Below are positions 41,608-50,868 of a DNA stretch of 64,000 nt, piece by piece. Within the stretch, counting starts at the first letter, position 1; every line of letters begins with the position of its first letter. Position numbers and translations under genes: made by a program. The DNA comes from Clostridia bacterium (lineage in GTDB: Bacteria > Bacillota > Clostridia > Oscillospirales > Acutalibacteraceae). The notes beneath the pieces are model-generated. The model searched no databases and was not told the DNA's origin. It saw nothing but the letters and a program-made list of their open reading frames with translations. The stretch covers positions 18,951 to 82,950 of the forward strand of contig CAAGJN010000022.1 of assembly GCA_900770255.1 (NCBI GenBank), given 5' to 3'.

Positions 41608-42654
41608 ATGACAGTTTCTTCAGCCGCAAACGCCGTGCTCGCCAAGGCCAGGGCTATGTACGGCAAACGACTGACCGCACAAAACTACTCTGATCTGCTC
41701 GCCTGCCGCAGCGTCAACGAGGTGGCGGCTTATCTGAAGGCTCATACTGCTTATGCGGATGTTTTTGAGGGCGTCACAATGGGCTCTCTGCGCCGCTGGC
41801 AGCTTGAAATACTGATCAGGGAGCATCTGTCTAACAACTTTGCCTCTCTTTGCAGATATGAGAAATCGATCGGTGACGGGTTTTATAAATATTTTGTAAC
41901 GCTCAGTGATGTAGATATGCTGCTGCACTCGGTGCGATACCTCAACAGCCGTCACCCCGAGAAGAACCTCGCGAAGGTGCCGGATTTTTTTGTGCGCCAT
42001 TCGGAGATAAACGCTGCGGCGCTTGAGACGGCGACAAATATCGAGCTGCTGCTTGCAGCCGTCGAGGGCTCGCCCTACAAGGCGGTGCTCGCGCCGTTCG
42101 CAGCTAACGGTGAAGGCGGCAGACCCGACTATTTCGCTATGGAGCTCGCGCTCAACAAATACCTGCACTCGCAGGCTGAAGGCTTAGTCAAAAAGTGCTA
42201 CAAGGGCGGCGGGCGCAGGGAGCTCTCCGAGATGCTCGGCTTTGATACGGACACGGAGAATATCGTTGCGCTCTATCGCCTCAAGAGGCTGACGAACATG
42301 TCACAGAGCGTGCTTGTCACGATGCTCATGCCCGGAGGCAGACTCGGCGAGAAGGAGCTGACAAAATTCATGGAGGCCCCCGACGCAGAGACTGCTTTGA
42401 CGACCCTCAGGGGGACTGAGTATGAGGCGTTTGCCGACCGCGGCGACAGCTCGGTTGAGCAGATCGAAGCGCGGCTTAAATATGACCGTGCGAAGAGCAG
42501 GATCCGTTTTTCGACATATCCGAGTGTGGTCATGATGAGCTATGTCGGGCTGGCCGAAAATGAAGCTGAAAATCTTACCCATATAATCGAGGGTATCAGA
42601 TATAATATTTCGCCCGAAGAGATAAGCCGGCTTTTGATCGGCGTGGGCGACTGA
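41608..42654 (+). CDS. ntpC: V/A-type ATPase subunit C (V0 subunit d type)
   Basis: This 348-residue all-helical protein sits on the c ring and links it to the central stalk of the rotary ATPase. It has the family features NAVLAKARAMYGKRLTAQNY, LLACRSVNEVAAYLK and EIEREFIR-like helices (YFAMELALNKYLHSQ). The ATG at 41608 is preceded 8 bases upstream by AAAGGAAG; the GTG at 41599 overlaps that site and is rejected. It is followed by subunit I 29 bp later. Confidence 0.88.
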   Translation: MTVSSAANAVLAKARAMYGKRLTAQNYSDLLACRSVNEVAAYLKAHTAYADVFEGVTMGSLRRWQLEILIREHLSNNFASLCRYEKSIGDGFYKYFVTLSDVDMLLHSVRYLNSRHPEKNLAKVPDFFVRHSEINAAALETATNIELLLAAVEGSPYKAVLAPFAANGEGGRPDYFAMELALNKYLHSQAEGLVKKCYKGGGRRELSEMLGFDTDTENIVALYRLKRLTNMSQSVLVTMLMPGGRLGEKELTKFMEAPDAETALTTLRGTEYEAFADRGDSSVEQIEARLKYDRAKSRIRFSTYPSVVMMSYVGLAENEAENLTHIIEGIRYNISPEEISRLLIGVGD

Positions 42655-42683
42655 CCGATTGTTTTTAAGGACGGTGATAAACC

Positions 42684-44669
42684 TTGGCAGTTGAAAAAAT
42701 GAAGCTTGTTAAAGTCACGGGCCCGCTCGATGAACTTAACAATTTCATTTCATCCTGCTGCCTGGACGGCTCGTTCCATCCGGAGCAGGCGACGCAATAT
42801 ATGTCTGCGTCAATGGGTTATTCGACGCTCAGCGAGGAGAACCCGTATGCACCGATGCTTCAAAAGATCGAGGAGCTTATCAGTGAAAACGATTCGGCTC
42901 CCGATCCGGCGATAGTCGGCGACCGCTCGCGCGAGGTGCAGTTTGACGAGCATACGAGCACTTATGTTGATGAGCTTGTCGAAAAGCTCTCCGCGATGCA
43001 CGGCGAGCGCAAGCAGCTTGAGGATCAATTGGAGCTGTGCCGCACGGGCATCGCAAAGTATGAACATTTTACAGGTTTCGATGTAGGCCTTGATGAGCTT
43101 TTTGACTGCAAGTTCATCAAGACGCGCTTCGGACATATGCCGAAGGAGAGCTATGAGAAGCTTATTGCCTATGACGACGACCCGTATGTGCTCTTTATCC
43201 CGTGCTCGACGGACGCGACCGATTACTGGGGAGTCTACTGCGCGCCGAGAGAGCGGGTCGATGAGGTTGACAGCATCTTCGCGGGGCTCGGTTTTGAGCG
43301 TCTGCAGATCCCGCAGGCCGTCGGTACTGTAGAGCAGGTCATCGAGCAAATCAAGAGCAACATCGAGATAATCGAGGGCGACTTAAAGCAGCTCGACGAG
43401 CGCGTGGCCGCTGTGTGGAAAGAAAACCGCACGCGCTGCAACGAGATATATACGAAGCTTGTCGATCTCAACACCGTGTTTGAAATGCGCCGCTATGCCG
43501 CTTGCCATAACAAATATTTCTTCTATGTAGGCTGGGTGCTCGCCCACGACCTGAAGGCTTTTGAGGAAAAGGCGAAGGCGATCAAAAACATCGAGGTCGA
43601 GGAGAACGATCCGGAGAAAAATTCTGATAAGACTCCGCCCGTCAAGCTCAAAAACCCCGCGATTTTCAAGCCATATGAGTATTTTGTCGATATGTACGGC
43701 CTGCCGTCATATTCGGATATTGACGTCACGGGCTTCGTGGCGATAACCTATACGCTGCTGTTCGGCATCATGTTCGGTGATCTCGGCCAGGGCCTCGTGC
43801 TCTTTGTGCTGGGTATCCTCGGCTGGAAGATCAAAAAGATGCCGCTCGCCCGCATACTCATTCCCTGCGGACTGTCGAGCGCGGTGTTTGGCTTCGTTTT
43901 CGGCTCGGTGTTTGGTTATGAGCATATGCTTGACCCCGTGTATCACGCGCTCGGCTGGGAGTCAAAGCCGCTGAGCGTCATGGATTCGATAAACACCGTG
44001 CTGCTCATAGCGATCGGAATAGGCGTCGTGCTCGTTGTGGTCGCAATGCTCTTGAACGTCTTCGCGTGCCTCAAGCACAAGAAGATAGGTGAGGCCATAT
44101 TCAGCAACAACGGCATAGTCGGCATCCTGTTTTATCTCGCGGGCGTCGCTTTCTGCGTGTCGTTTATGAACGGCCCGCAGATCCTGCCCAACAGCGTGAT
44201 ATTCAGTATCATGGGCATCGGAGCCGTGCTGCTGTATCTGAAGGATATCCTGATCGGCGTTATTGACAGGCATCCGGACTGGAAGCCGGAGAGCGTTATG
44301 GACTTCGTGCTCCAGAATATATTTGAGCTGATCGAATATGTCCTGTCCTACTTCAGCAACACCGTCTCGTTCCTGCGTGTCGGCGCGTTTGTCATAGTCC
44401 ATGCGAGTATGATGATGGTCGTGTTCACGCTCGGCGGCGACGGCAGCAATATTCCCGTTATTGTCATAGGCAACATCATCGTCATCGCCCTTGAGGGCCT
44501 GCTCTCAGGTATTCAGGGCCTGCGCCTTGAGTTCTATGAGATGTTCAGCCGCTTCTATGAGGGCGGCGGCAGAGCGTTCACTCCGGTCAAGCTTCAGCAG
44601 GCCGAGACGGGCGTGAAAAGTAAAATAGCCGGTAAAAAAGCCAGAAGGGCTTTAGCTAATAAAGACTAA
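42684..44669 (+). CDS. ntpI: V/A-type ATPase subunit I (a subunit)
   Basis: This 661-residue stator subunit carries the ion half-channels next to the c ring. The N-terminal half (1-335) is soluble and coiled-coil. The C-terminal half has about seven membrane segments beginning GFVAITYTLLFGIMFGDLGQG. The arginine for ion exchange should lie in the TVSFLRVGAFVIVHASM segment, and ALEGLLSGIQGLRLEFYEMFSRFYEGGGRAFTP is the conserved C-terminal region. The start is TTG at 42684 with ACGGTGA upstream. It lies directly before the c subunit. Confidence 0.93.
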   Translation: MAVEKMKLVKVTGPLDELNNFISSCCLDGSFHPEQATQYMSASMGYSTLSEENPYAPMLQKIEELISENDSAPDPAIVGDRSREVQFDEHTSTYVDELVEKLSAMHGERKQLEDQLELCRTGIAKYEHFTGFDVGLDELFDCKFIKTRFGHMPKESYEKLIAYDDDPYVLFIPCSTDATDYWGVYCAPRERVDEVDSIFAGLGFERLQIPQAVGTVEQVIEQIKSNIEIIEGDLKQLDERVAAVWKENRTRCNEIYTKLVDLNTVFEMRRYAACHNKYFFYVGWVLAHDLKAFEEKAKAIKNIEVEENDPEKNSDKTPPVKLKNPAIFKPYEYFVDMYGLPSYSDIDVTGFVAITYTLLFGIMFGDLGQGLVLFVLGILGWKIKKMPLARILIPCGLSSAVFGFVFGSVFGYEHMLDPVYHALGWESKPLSVMDSINTVLLIAIGIGVVLVVVAMLLNVFACLKHKKIGEAIFSNNGIVGILFYLAGVAFCVSFMNGPQILPNSVIFSIMGIGAVLLYLKDILIGVIDRHPDWKPESVMDFVLQNIFELIEYVLSYFSNTVSFLRVGAFVIVHASMMMVVFTLGGDGSNIPVIVIGNIIVIALEGLLSGIQGLRLEFYEMFSRFYEGGGRAFTPVKLQQAETGVKSKIAGKKARRALANKD

Positions 44670-44685
44670 TCGGAGGTAAAGTAAA

Positions 44686-45174
44686 ATGACAACTCTTTTC
44701 TATCTTATTATGATCGTAGTTCCCGCATCGGCAATAATCGCGTCGGTGGTTTATACCATGAAGAAGCACACAGAGGGTCAGAGCGTCAGGAAGAGCATGC
44801 GCATGAATCTTGCGACGTTCGCAGTTATGGTTCTGCTTGTGGCAGGCTGCGCAATGGGCGCTTATGCAACCGGCAGCGACAATACAGCAGCGGCGGCAGA
44901 CACAGCGTCCGCTCAGACTGCTGAGGCTTCTGCCGAGACGGCGGCAGCCTCCGAGGGCAATTCAAAGGGCCTCGGCCTTCTTGCGGCAGGCCTTGTTACC
45001 GGCCTTGCAGGCATCGGCGGCGGTATCGCGGTTGCAGCCGGCGCCCCCGCGGCTATCGCGGCAACGAGCGAGGATCCCAAGGCTTTCGGTAAAGCGCTTA
45101 TCTTCGTCGCCCTGGGCGAGTCGATCGCTCTTTACGGCGTCGTTATCTCTATACTTATCCTTAACAAGGTTTGA
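44686..45174 (+). CDS. ntpK: V/A-type ATPase c-ring subunit K
   Basis: This 162-residue proteolipid has four hydrophobic segments. The second half is a clear c-type hairpin (97-162) with GLAGIGGGIAVAAG, the polar loop SEDPKAFGK and the ion-binding Glu145 in VALGESIALYG. The first half (TM 5-23 and 41-60) is degenerate and lacks a matching carboxylate. A 35-residue Ala/Thr/Glu-rich linker joins the halves. A single carboxylate per four helices is the V-type arrangement. The glutamine typical of sodium-binding rings is not seen in the outer helix, but I would not decide Na+ versus H+ from this. Confidence 0.9.
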   Translation: MTTLFYLIMIVVPASAIIASVVYTMKKHTEGQSVRKSMRMNLATFAVMVLLVAGCAMGAYATGSDNTAAAADTASAQTAEASAETAAASEGNSKGLGLLAAGLVTGLAGIGGGIAVAAGAPAAIAATSEDPKAFGKALIFVALGESIALYGVVISILILNKV

Positions 45175-45192
45175 TCCGAGAGCAGAAGCAAT

Positions 45193-45212
45193 GTAAAGCA
45201 GATAGACTTTAC
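45193..45212. repeat. Third copy of GTAAAG-N8-CTTTAC inside the ATPase operon
   Basis: GTAAAGCAGATAGACTTTAC lies in the 61-bp gap between ntpK and ntpF, 23 bp before the ntpF ATG. Arms and spacer length are the same as at 35276 and 35323. In mRNA the 6-bp stem could affect processing or set the high c-subunit to stalk-subunit ratio. Confidence 0.65.
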
Positions 45213-45235
45213 ACCATCCCGAAAGGAACAGAGCT

Positions 45236-45541
45236 ATGCGTTTTTATTTGATAAGCGACAATGCCGATACGCTTGTCGGAATGCGCCTTGCAGGCATAGA
45301 AGGCGAGCTCGTGCACGACGCTGAGTCGGTCGAGACGGTGGTCAACACCTGCCTTGCGGATGAGGATATAGGCATAATCCTCATTACGCACCCGCTGTGC
45401 GAAATGTGCGGCGAATTCATAGCCCGCACAAAAAGAGCCTATGACAAGCCGCTGATAGTCGAGATCCCCGACCGCCACGGCTCGCAGGGCAACGACTCCA
45501 TAACACGCTATGTGCGCGACACTATCGGCATAAAGATTTGA
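45236..45541 (+). CDS. ntpF: V/A-type ATPase subunit F
   Basis: This 101-residue Rossmann-like subunit is part of the central rotor shaft with subunit D. It reads MRFYLISDNADTLVGMRLAGIEGELV, then EDIGIILITHPLCEM and a C-terminal IVEIPDRHGSQGNDSITRYVR, all family-typical. GAAAGGAAC precedes the ATG. Subunit E starts 11 bp after the stop. Confidence 0.92.
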   Translation: MRFYLISDNADTLVGMRLAGIEGELVHDAESVETVVNTCLADEDIGIILITHPLCEMCGEFIARTKRAYDKPLIVEIPDRHGSQGNDSITRYVRDTIGIKI

Positions 45542-45551
45542 GGTGTAACTT

Positions 45552-46151
45552 ATGCTCAATCAAGAAGACAGAGCTGCAAAGTTTTTTGACGCCATAACAA
45601 AGGACGCAGAGGAGCGCCATGAGGAGATGACGCGCAAGACCAGAGAGACGGTCGAGAGCGGACTTGAGAAGGCGAAGAAAAAGGCGCACGCCCAGGCTCA
45701 GGCCAGGATAGAGCGCAAGCGCACGCTCAGGGAACAGGAGTTTAACCGCACCGTTGCAGGAGCGAGAACGGAGCAGCGCGCGAGGCTGACGGGCAAGCGC
45801 GGTGAGATCACGGACGCAGTTTTTGACAGCGCACGCGACAAGTTGATTGCCTTTACAGTCAGCGAAAAGTATGAGGAATTTCTTAAAAAGAGCGCGGCCG
45901 AGTTTGCGCGCGTGTTTCCCGAGGGCAGCGTCACCGTTTTCGTGCGTGAAAGCGACCTGCGTTTTGAAGATCTGATAAAAAGCTCCTTCGGCAGGGACTG
46001 CGCCGTTGAGAGCAGCGATGATATAAAAATCGGCGGATGCCGCGCAGAGCTTGCGGGCGGCAACACCGTGGCTGACGACACGCTTGACACGCGCCTCGAC
46101 GCACAGCGTGAGTGGTTCCTCGAAAACGCGGGGATGTCAGTAATACTTTAA
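45552..46151 (+). CDS. ntpE: V/A-type ATPase subunit E (peripheral stalk)
   Basis: This 199-residue protein has an N-terminal charged coiled coil (about 10-95, KTRETVESGLEKAKKKAHAQ) and a compact C-terminal head (about 110-199, with the SDDIKIGGCRAEL and DDTLDTRLDAQREWFLE regions). The layout matches subunit E, which with the G/H protein forms the stator stalk that grips subunit A/B. GAGGTGTAAC lies before the ATG. Only 18 bp separate it from ntpA. Confidence 0.88.
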   Translation: MLNQEDRAAKFFDAITKDAEERHEEMTRKTRETVESGLEKAKKKAHAQAQARIERKRTLREQEFNRTVAGARTEQRARLTGKRGEITDAVFDSARDKLIAFTVSEKYEEFLKKSAAEFARVFPEGSVTVFVRESDLRFEDLIKSSFGRDCAVESSDDIKIGGCRAELAGGNTVADDTLDTRLDAQREWFLENAGMSVIL

Positions 46152-46169
46152 CGGTCGGAGGTGAACGGC

Positions 46170-47927
46170 TTGTCCGAGAATAATGTTATATACGGAATAA
46201 ACGGACCCGTCGTTACAATAAAGGGCGAGACGGGGCTGAGCATGATGGAGATGGTCTACGTCGGCGAGAAGAAGCTTGTCGGTGAAGTGATACGCCTTGA
46301 CAGGGACCTCACCACCATCCAGGTCTATGAGGAGACGACAGGGCTTAAGCCCGGCGAGCCTGTCTATGCTACGGGCGGCGCGATGTTTGCCACCCTCGGC
46401 CCCGGAATAATCAGAAATATATTTGACGGCATCGAGCGTCCGCTTTCGGCTATTGCCGAGCACAGCGGCGCGTTCATATCGAAGGGCTGCACCGAGAGCG
46501 CGCTTGACGAGGAGCGCGAGTGGGAAGTGAAGCTCAGCGTCAGCGAGGGGGACAGGCTGTGCGGCGGCGATATCTACGGCGAATGTCCCGAGACTCCCGT
46601 TGTTGCACATAGATTCATGGTACCGCCCGGACTTGAGGGCGAGGCGATCTGGGTCGCGCCCGACGGCAAATACAAGATAAACGACACGGTATTAAAGCTT
46701 AAAGATAAAAAGGGCGGCGTGCATGAGCTGACGCTCTGCCAGCGCTGGCCCATAAGGATCCCGCGTCCGGTTGAGCGCAGACTGCCCGCACAGCGGCCGC
46801 TGATAACAGGCCAGCGTGTCATTGACACGCTGTTTCCGATTGCAAAGGGCGGCGCGGCCGCAATCCCAGGGGGCTTCGGCACCGGAAAGACAATGACGCA
46901 GCATCAGCTCGCAAAGTGGTGCGACGCCGATATCATAATATACGTCGGCTGCGGCGAGCGCGGCAATGAGATGACCCAGGCTCTCAAGGAATTCGGCGAG
47001 ATCTCGGATCCGCGTACCGGGAAGCCCCTGACGGACAGAACGGTGCTCATTGCAAACACCTCGAATATGCCCGTCGCCGCGCGTGAGGCCTCTATCTACA
47101 CGGGCATCACGCTCGCTGAATACTACCGCGACATGGGCTATCACACCGCTATAATGGCCGACTCGACCTCGCGCTGGGCTGAGGCGCTGCGTGAGATCTC
47201 AGGCCGCCTTGAGGAGATGCCCGCGGACGAGGGCTTCCCCGCATATCTGCCCTCGAGGCTCTCCGAGTTCTACGAGCGCGCGGGTTATGTCAAAAATCTC
47301 AATGGCACCGAGGGCTCGATAACGATAATCGGCGCAGTTTCTCCGCAGGGTTCCGACTTCTCCGAGCCCGTTACGCAGAACACGAAGCGCTTTACGCGCT
47401 GTTTCTGGGCGCTCGATAAATCGCTCGCATATGCGCGCCACTATCCTGCCATTAACTGGAACACCAGCTATTCGGAATATGTCAACGACCTGTCGGCTTG
47501 GTACTATGACAACGCCGGTCCGGAGTTTATGAATTACCGCGACGAGATCTGCTCGATCCTCCTTGAGGAGAACAGCCTCATGGAGATTGTCAAGCTCATC
47601 GGCGCGGACGTGCTGCCCGACGATCAGAAGCTGGTGATCGAGATCGCGAGAGTTATCAGAGTCGGTTTTCTGCAGCAGAATGCGTTCCACAAGGAGGACA
47701 CCTACGTTCCGCTTGCAAAACAGATGAAGATGATGGAGATAATTCTCTATCTCTATCACAAGTGCCGCGAGGTAGTCGCAAAGCAGGTGCCGATCTCGAA
47801 GATCATGAAGCTCGGCCTTTTCGATAAGCTCGTCAAGATCAAATACGACGTGCCCAACGACAGGCTCGATATGTTCGACGACTATCGCACGGAGATAGAT
47901 AAGGCGCTCGCTCCGCTGCTGCGCTGA
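46170..47927 (+). CDS. ntpA: V/A-type ATPase catalytic subunit A
   Basis: This 585-residue catalytic subunit hydrolyses or makes ATP. The P-loop GGFGTGKT is at 234-241. The family non-homologous region (HRFMVPPGLEGEAIWVAPDG) precedes it, and GCGERGNEM, MADSTSRWAEALREISGRL and the LPSRLSEFYERAGYV region follow. The TTG at 46170 fits best, with GGAGGTG 7 bases upstream; the GTG at 46161 overlaps this ribosome binding site. Confidence 0.96.
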   Translation: MSENNVIYGINGPVVTIKGETGLSMMEMVYVGEKKLVGEVIRLDRDLTTIQVYEETTGLKPGEPVYATGGAMFATLGPGIIRNIFDGIERPLSAIAEHSGAFISKGCTESALDEEREWEVKLSVSEGDRLCGGDIYGECPETPVVAHRFMVPPGLEGEAIWVAPDGKYKINDTVLKLKDKKGGVHELTLCQRWPIRIPRPVERRLPAQRPLITGQRVIDTLFPIAKGGAAAIPGGFGTGKTMTQHQLAKWCDADIIIYVGCGERGNEMTQALKEFGEISDPRTGKPLTDRTVLIANTSNMPVAAREASIYTGITLAEYYRDMGYHTAIMADSTSRWAEALREISGRLEEMPADEGFPAYLPSRLSEFYERAGYVKNLNGTEGSITIIGAVSPQGSDFSEPVTQNTKRFTRCFWALDKSLAYARHYPAINWNTSYSEYVNDLSAWYYDNAGPEFMNYRDEICSILLEENSLMEIVKLIGADVLPDDQKLVIEIARVIRVGFLQQNAFHKEDTYVPLAKQMKMMEIILYLYHKCREVVAKQVPISKIMKLGLFDKLVKIKYDVPNDRLDMFDDYRTEIDKALAPLLR

Positions 47928-47964
47928 GTTCGCCCATTTTAGGCAAGGAAGGATTTAAACAGCT

Positions 47965-49341
47965 ATGATTTTTGAACACATCGGTTTAAATCAGATAAAC
48001 GGTTCGCTTGTCGTGCTCGACGGCGTCAAGGGTGCGAGCTATGAGGAGATGGTCGAGCTCAGGCTCGACGACGGCACTTCGCGCGCCGGGCGCATAGTCA
48101 AGATCGACGGCGAGCTCGTAGTTATACAGGTCTTTGAGGGCACGCGCGGGATATCGATGCACAACAGCACGACCGTGCTATCCGGCAGACCCATGGAGAT
48201 GCCGCTGTCTCCCGAGATACTCGGCAGAGTCTTTGACGGCCTCGGCAGACCAATTGACGGGCTGGGTGAGATATATCCCGAGTGCCGCCGCGACGTCAAC
48301 GGTTCGCCGATAAACCCTGTATCAAGGGTTTATCCCCGAAACTATATAAACACCGGCATATCCTCTATCGACGCGCTGGCAACCCTTATCAGAGGGCAGA
48401 AGCTTCCGATATTCTCGGGCTCGGGCATGAAGCACAATGAGCTCGCCGTTCAGATCGTGCGCCAGGCAAACGTCGCCGACGGAGACGATTTTGCAATTGT
48501 GTTTGCCGCTATGGGCGTCAAGAACGACGTCGCCGAATATTTCCGCACTTCGTTTGAAAATGCAAACGTCATGAACCGAGTTACGATGTTCATGAACCTG
48601 TCGAACGATCCGATAATCGAGCGTATCATCACGCCGCGCTGCGCGCTGACCGCCGCCGAATATCTTGCGTTCGACCTCGGCAAGCAGACGCTCGTTATAC
48701 TGACGGATATGACCTCATACGCCGAGGCGCTGCGCGAGTTCAGTTCCTCAAAAGGCGAGATCCCCGGCAGAAAGGGCTTTCCTGGATATCTGTATTCAGA
48801 TCTCGCGTCTCTCTACGAGCGCGCAGGTATAGTTGAGGGCAAGAAGGGCTCGGTCACTCAGATACCGATACTCACCATGCCCAACGATGATATAACGCAC
48901 CCGATCCCAGACCTCACGGGCTACATCACCGAGGGGCAGATAGTCCTTGACAGAGGACTCGATTACAAGGGCATCTATCCGCCGGTCAGCGTACTCCCGT
49001 CGCTGTCGCGTCTGATGAAGGACGGCATCGGTGAGGGGTACACCCGCAGCGATCACAGTATGCTCGCGAACCAGCTTTTCGCCTCCTACGCTAAGGTGCA
49101 GGATGCAAAGGCACTGGCGTCCGTTATCGGCGAGGATGAGCTTTCGGCTTCGGATAAGCGCCTGATGGAGTTCGGCAGAGCGTTTGAGGAAAAATTTATT
49201 AACCAGGGCTATGACGAAAACAGGACAATAGATCAGACTCTCGACCTCGGCTGGGAGCTGCTCTCAATGCTGCCCGAGTCAGAGCTCGACCGTGTGGACG
49301 AAGAAGTCCTCAAGGAGCACTATAAGCCCGCACAGCAGTAA
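47965..49341 (+). CDS. ntpB: V/A-type ATPase subunit B
   Basis: This 458-residue non-catalytic nucleotide-binding subunit alternates with A in the head hexamer. It lacks a complete P-loop ([15 protein letters not shown] in its place), as expected, and has the conserved segments [59 protein letters not shown] in parts, and [19 protein letters not shown] precedes the ATG. Confidence 0.96.
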   Translation: MIFEHIGLNQINGSLVVLDGVKGASYEEMVELRLDDGTSRAGRIVKIDGELVVIQVFEGTRGISMHNSTTVLSGRPMEMPLSPEILGRVFDGLGRPIDGLGEIYPECRRDVNGSPINPVSRVYPRNYINTGISSIDALATLIRGQKLPIFSGSGMKHNELAVQIVRQANVADGDDFAIVFAAMGVKNDVAEYFRTSFENANVMNRVTMFMNLSNDPIIERIITPRCALTAAEYLAFDLGKQTLVILTDMTSYAEALREFSSSKGEIPGRKGFPGYLYSDLASLYERAGIVEGKKGSVTQIPILTMPNDDITHPIPDLTGYITEGQIVLDRGLDYKGIYPPVSVLPSLSRLMKDGIGEGYTRSDHSMLANQLFASYAKVQDAKALASVIGEDELSASDKRLMEFGRAFEEKFINQGYDENRTIDQTLDLGWELLSMLPESELDRVDEEVLKEHYKPAQQ

Positions 49342-49359
49342 AGAAGGAGGGAGGGCATC

Positions 49360-49977
49360 ATGGCTCAGGTATTTCCGACAAAAAGCAATTTGATGAGCAC
49401 AAAGAAGTCGCTGGATCTCGCGAAGCTCGGCTATGATCTGCTCGACCGCAAGCGCAACATCCTTGTGCATGAGATGATGCAGCTTATCGACAAAGCGTCG
49501 AAGATACAGCAGCAGATAGATGAGACGTATTCAAAGGCTTATCTTGCGCTTCAGCGCGCGAACGTAACTCTCGGCGTGTGTTCTGAGTTCGCGCAGGCGA
49601 TACCGGTCGATGAATCGCTGAACATCGATCTGCGCAGCGTTATGGGCGTTGAACTGCCTGTCGTCACCCTCGGCGAGGAACAGCTCGACATGTACTATGG
49701 TCTCAATTCGACAAACTCGCAGCTCGACGAAGCTTATCTGAGCTTTGCTCAGGTCAAGAGAATGACCGCCGAACTCGCAGAGATCGAGAACAGCGTCTAC
49801 CGTCTTGCGGACGCGATAAAAAAGACGCAGAAACGCGCGAACGCGCTCAACAATATCATGATCCCGCAGTTTACCGCGACGGTCAAATATATCACCGAGG
49901 CTCTTGAAGAGAAGGAGCGCGAGGATTTTTCGCGCCTGAAGGTCATCAAGAGTCAGAAGGAAGAAAAAGATTCATAA
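49360..49977 (+). CDS. ntpD: V/A-type ATPase subunit D
   Basis: This 205-residue central-shaft subunit consists of a long antiparallel coiled coil. The family N-terminus FPTKSNLMSTKKSLDLAKLG and the C-terminal VYRLADAIKKTQKRANALNN, NIMIPQFTATVKYITEALEE and REDFSRLKVIK are clear. It ends the nine-gene operon (G/H-C-I-K-F-E-A-B-D) and is followed by a strong terminator. Confidence 0.95.
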   Translation: MAQVFPTKSNLMSTKKSLDLAKLGYDLLDRKRNILVHEMMQLIDKASKIQQQIDETYSKAYLALQRANVTLGVCSEFAQAIPVDESLNIDLRSVMGVELPVVTLGEEQLDMYYGLNSTNSQLDEAYLSFAQVKRMTAELAEIENSVYRLADAIKKTQKRANALNNIMIPQFTATVKYITEALEEKEREDFSRLKVIKSQKEEKDS

Positions 49978-49982
49978 AGGTG

Positions 49983-50013
49983 AAAGCTCCCGCAGTAAAG
50001 CGGGAGCTTTTTG
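49983..50013 (+). terminator. Terminator of the V/A-ATPase operon
   Basis: AAAGCTCCCGC and GCGGGAGCTTT pair around AGTAAA and end in TTTTTG, starting 6 bp after the ntpD stop. Confidence 0.92.
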
Positions 50014-50089
50014 TATGCTGAAATTTAGCCCCTGTAGGAACAGCTTTAAGCAGGGTTTTTGCTGGAAGTGAGAAGGCCGTCCGTAAAAA

Positions 50090-50117
50090 AAGGCCGCTCC
50101 GGCAAAGGAGCGGCCTT
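50090..50117 (-). terminator. Terminator of the YhhN-family gene
   Basis: AAGGCCGCTCC and GGAGCGGCCTT pair around GGCAAA. On the minus strand it is followed by TTTTTTACGG. It lies 6 bp beyond the stop at 50123. Confidence 0.92.
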
Positions 50118-50122
50118 TTGAC

Positions 50123-50827
50123 TTATTTTATCACATATACCGTCGTGGCTATAAGGATTTGGCCTGCATAGTATGTTGCAAGCTCGATGGTGACGAGCGG
50201 GTTTTTCTTTTTCACGGGCGTAAAATACACGAACGAGAGCACAGAGTCGCTGATTACGAACAGGATCGATGCTATGGTTGTGAGGAGAAACATTGTTGAG
50301 CGCGTGAGATAGAGCATATAGCCCGAGACACAGGCGCAAAGCGCAATGACAAAGAAATAGAATACGCTCAGCGCATACATTTTGCCGTCGAGCTTCATCT
50401 TGACCGCTTTCATGGCTACGGCTATGATGACGGTTATCACGAGCGCCACTATGTACGGAATAAACGAAAACGTCGGCTGAGCCTTGTAGAACGAGGCAAG
50501 GTAGAAGAAATGTCCAATGAGGAAAGCTATCGTGCCGAGCGCTATTAGTTTGTTTTTGTATTTTGGCGCGATCTCCTTGATGCCGAGCAGCACGTCGCCG
50601 CCGAGCCCGAAGAGCAAACCGAACGCCACGAGACAGAAATAGAACGGGTGCGCGAGTTTGTCGATCTCTTCAAGGCGGTAGCAGAAGCCGATAAAGGCGA
50701 TTGACATGAACCCGAAGCTCGAGATAAACTTGCAGAGCATGCCCTCGAATGACTTGCCCTTGCGGCGCAGCAAAATAGTCAGTGTCGCAAATACCGCCGT
50801 CACGACGGAGAGAATGGGGATGAACAT
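50123..50827 (-). CDS. YhhN/TMEM86-family membrane protein
   Basis: This 234-residue protein has about eight membrane segments. It has the family signatures GGDVLLGIKE, AFLIGHFFYLASFY, FVISDSVLSF and ATYYAGQILIATTVY. In animals and Legionella, TMEM86/YhhN proteins are lysoplasmalogenases that cleave the vinyl-ether bond of lysoplasmalogens. Plasmalogens occur in anaerobic Clostridia, so a role in ether-lipid turnover is plausible but unproven here. It is 41 bp downstream of rarA on the same strand and may be co-transcribed. Confidence 0.82.
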   Translation of the reverse strand: MFIPILSVVTAVFATLTILLRRKGKSFEGMLCKFISSFGFMSIAFIGFCYRLEEIDKLAHPFYFCLVAFGLLFGLGGDVLLGIKEIAPKYKNKLIALGTIAFLIGHFFYLASFYKAQPTFSFIPYIVALVITVIIAVAMKAVKMKLDGKMYALSVFYFFVIALCACVSGYMLYLTRSTMFLLTTIASILFVISDSVLSFVYFTPVKKKNPLVTIELATYYAGQILIATTVYVIK

Positions 50828-50868
50828 ATACCTATATCCTTTCTTTACAGCCGCATCAACGGCATTGT

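Noticed and set aside
44686..45174. Frameshift or fusion in the ATPase c subunit
   Set aside because: The degenerate first hairpin and Ala-rich linker are unusual, but the frame is intact and similar four-helix K subunits with one carboxylate occur in clostridial V/A ATPases.
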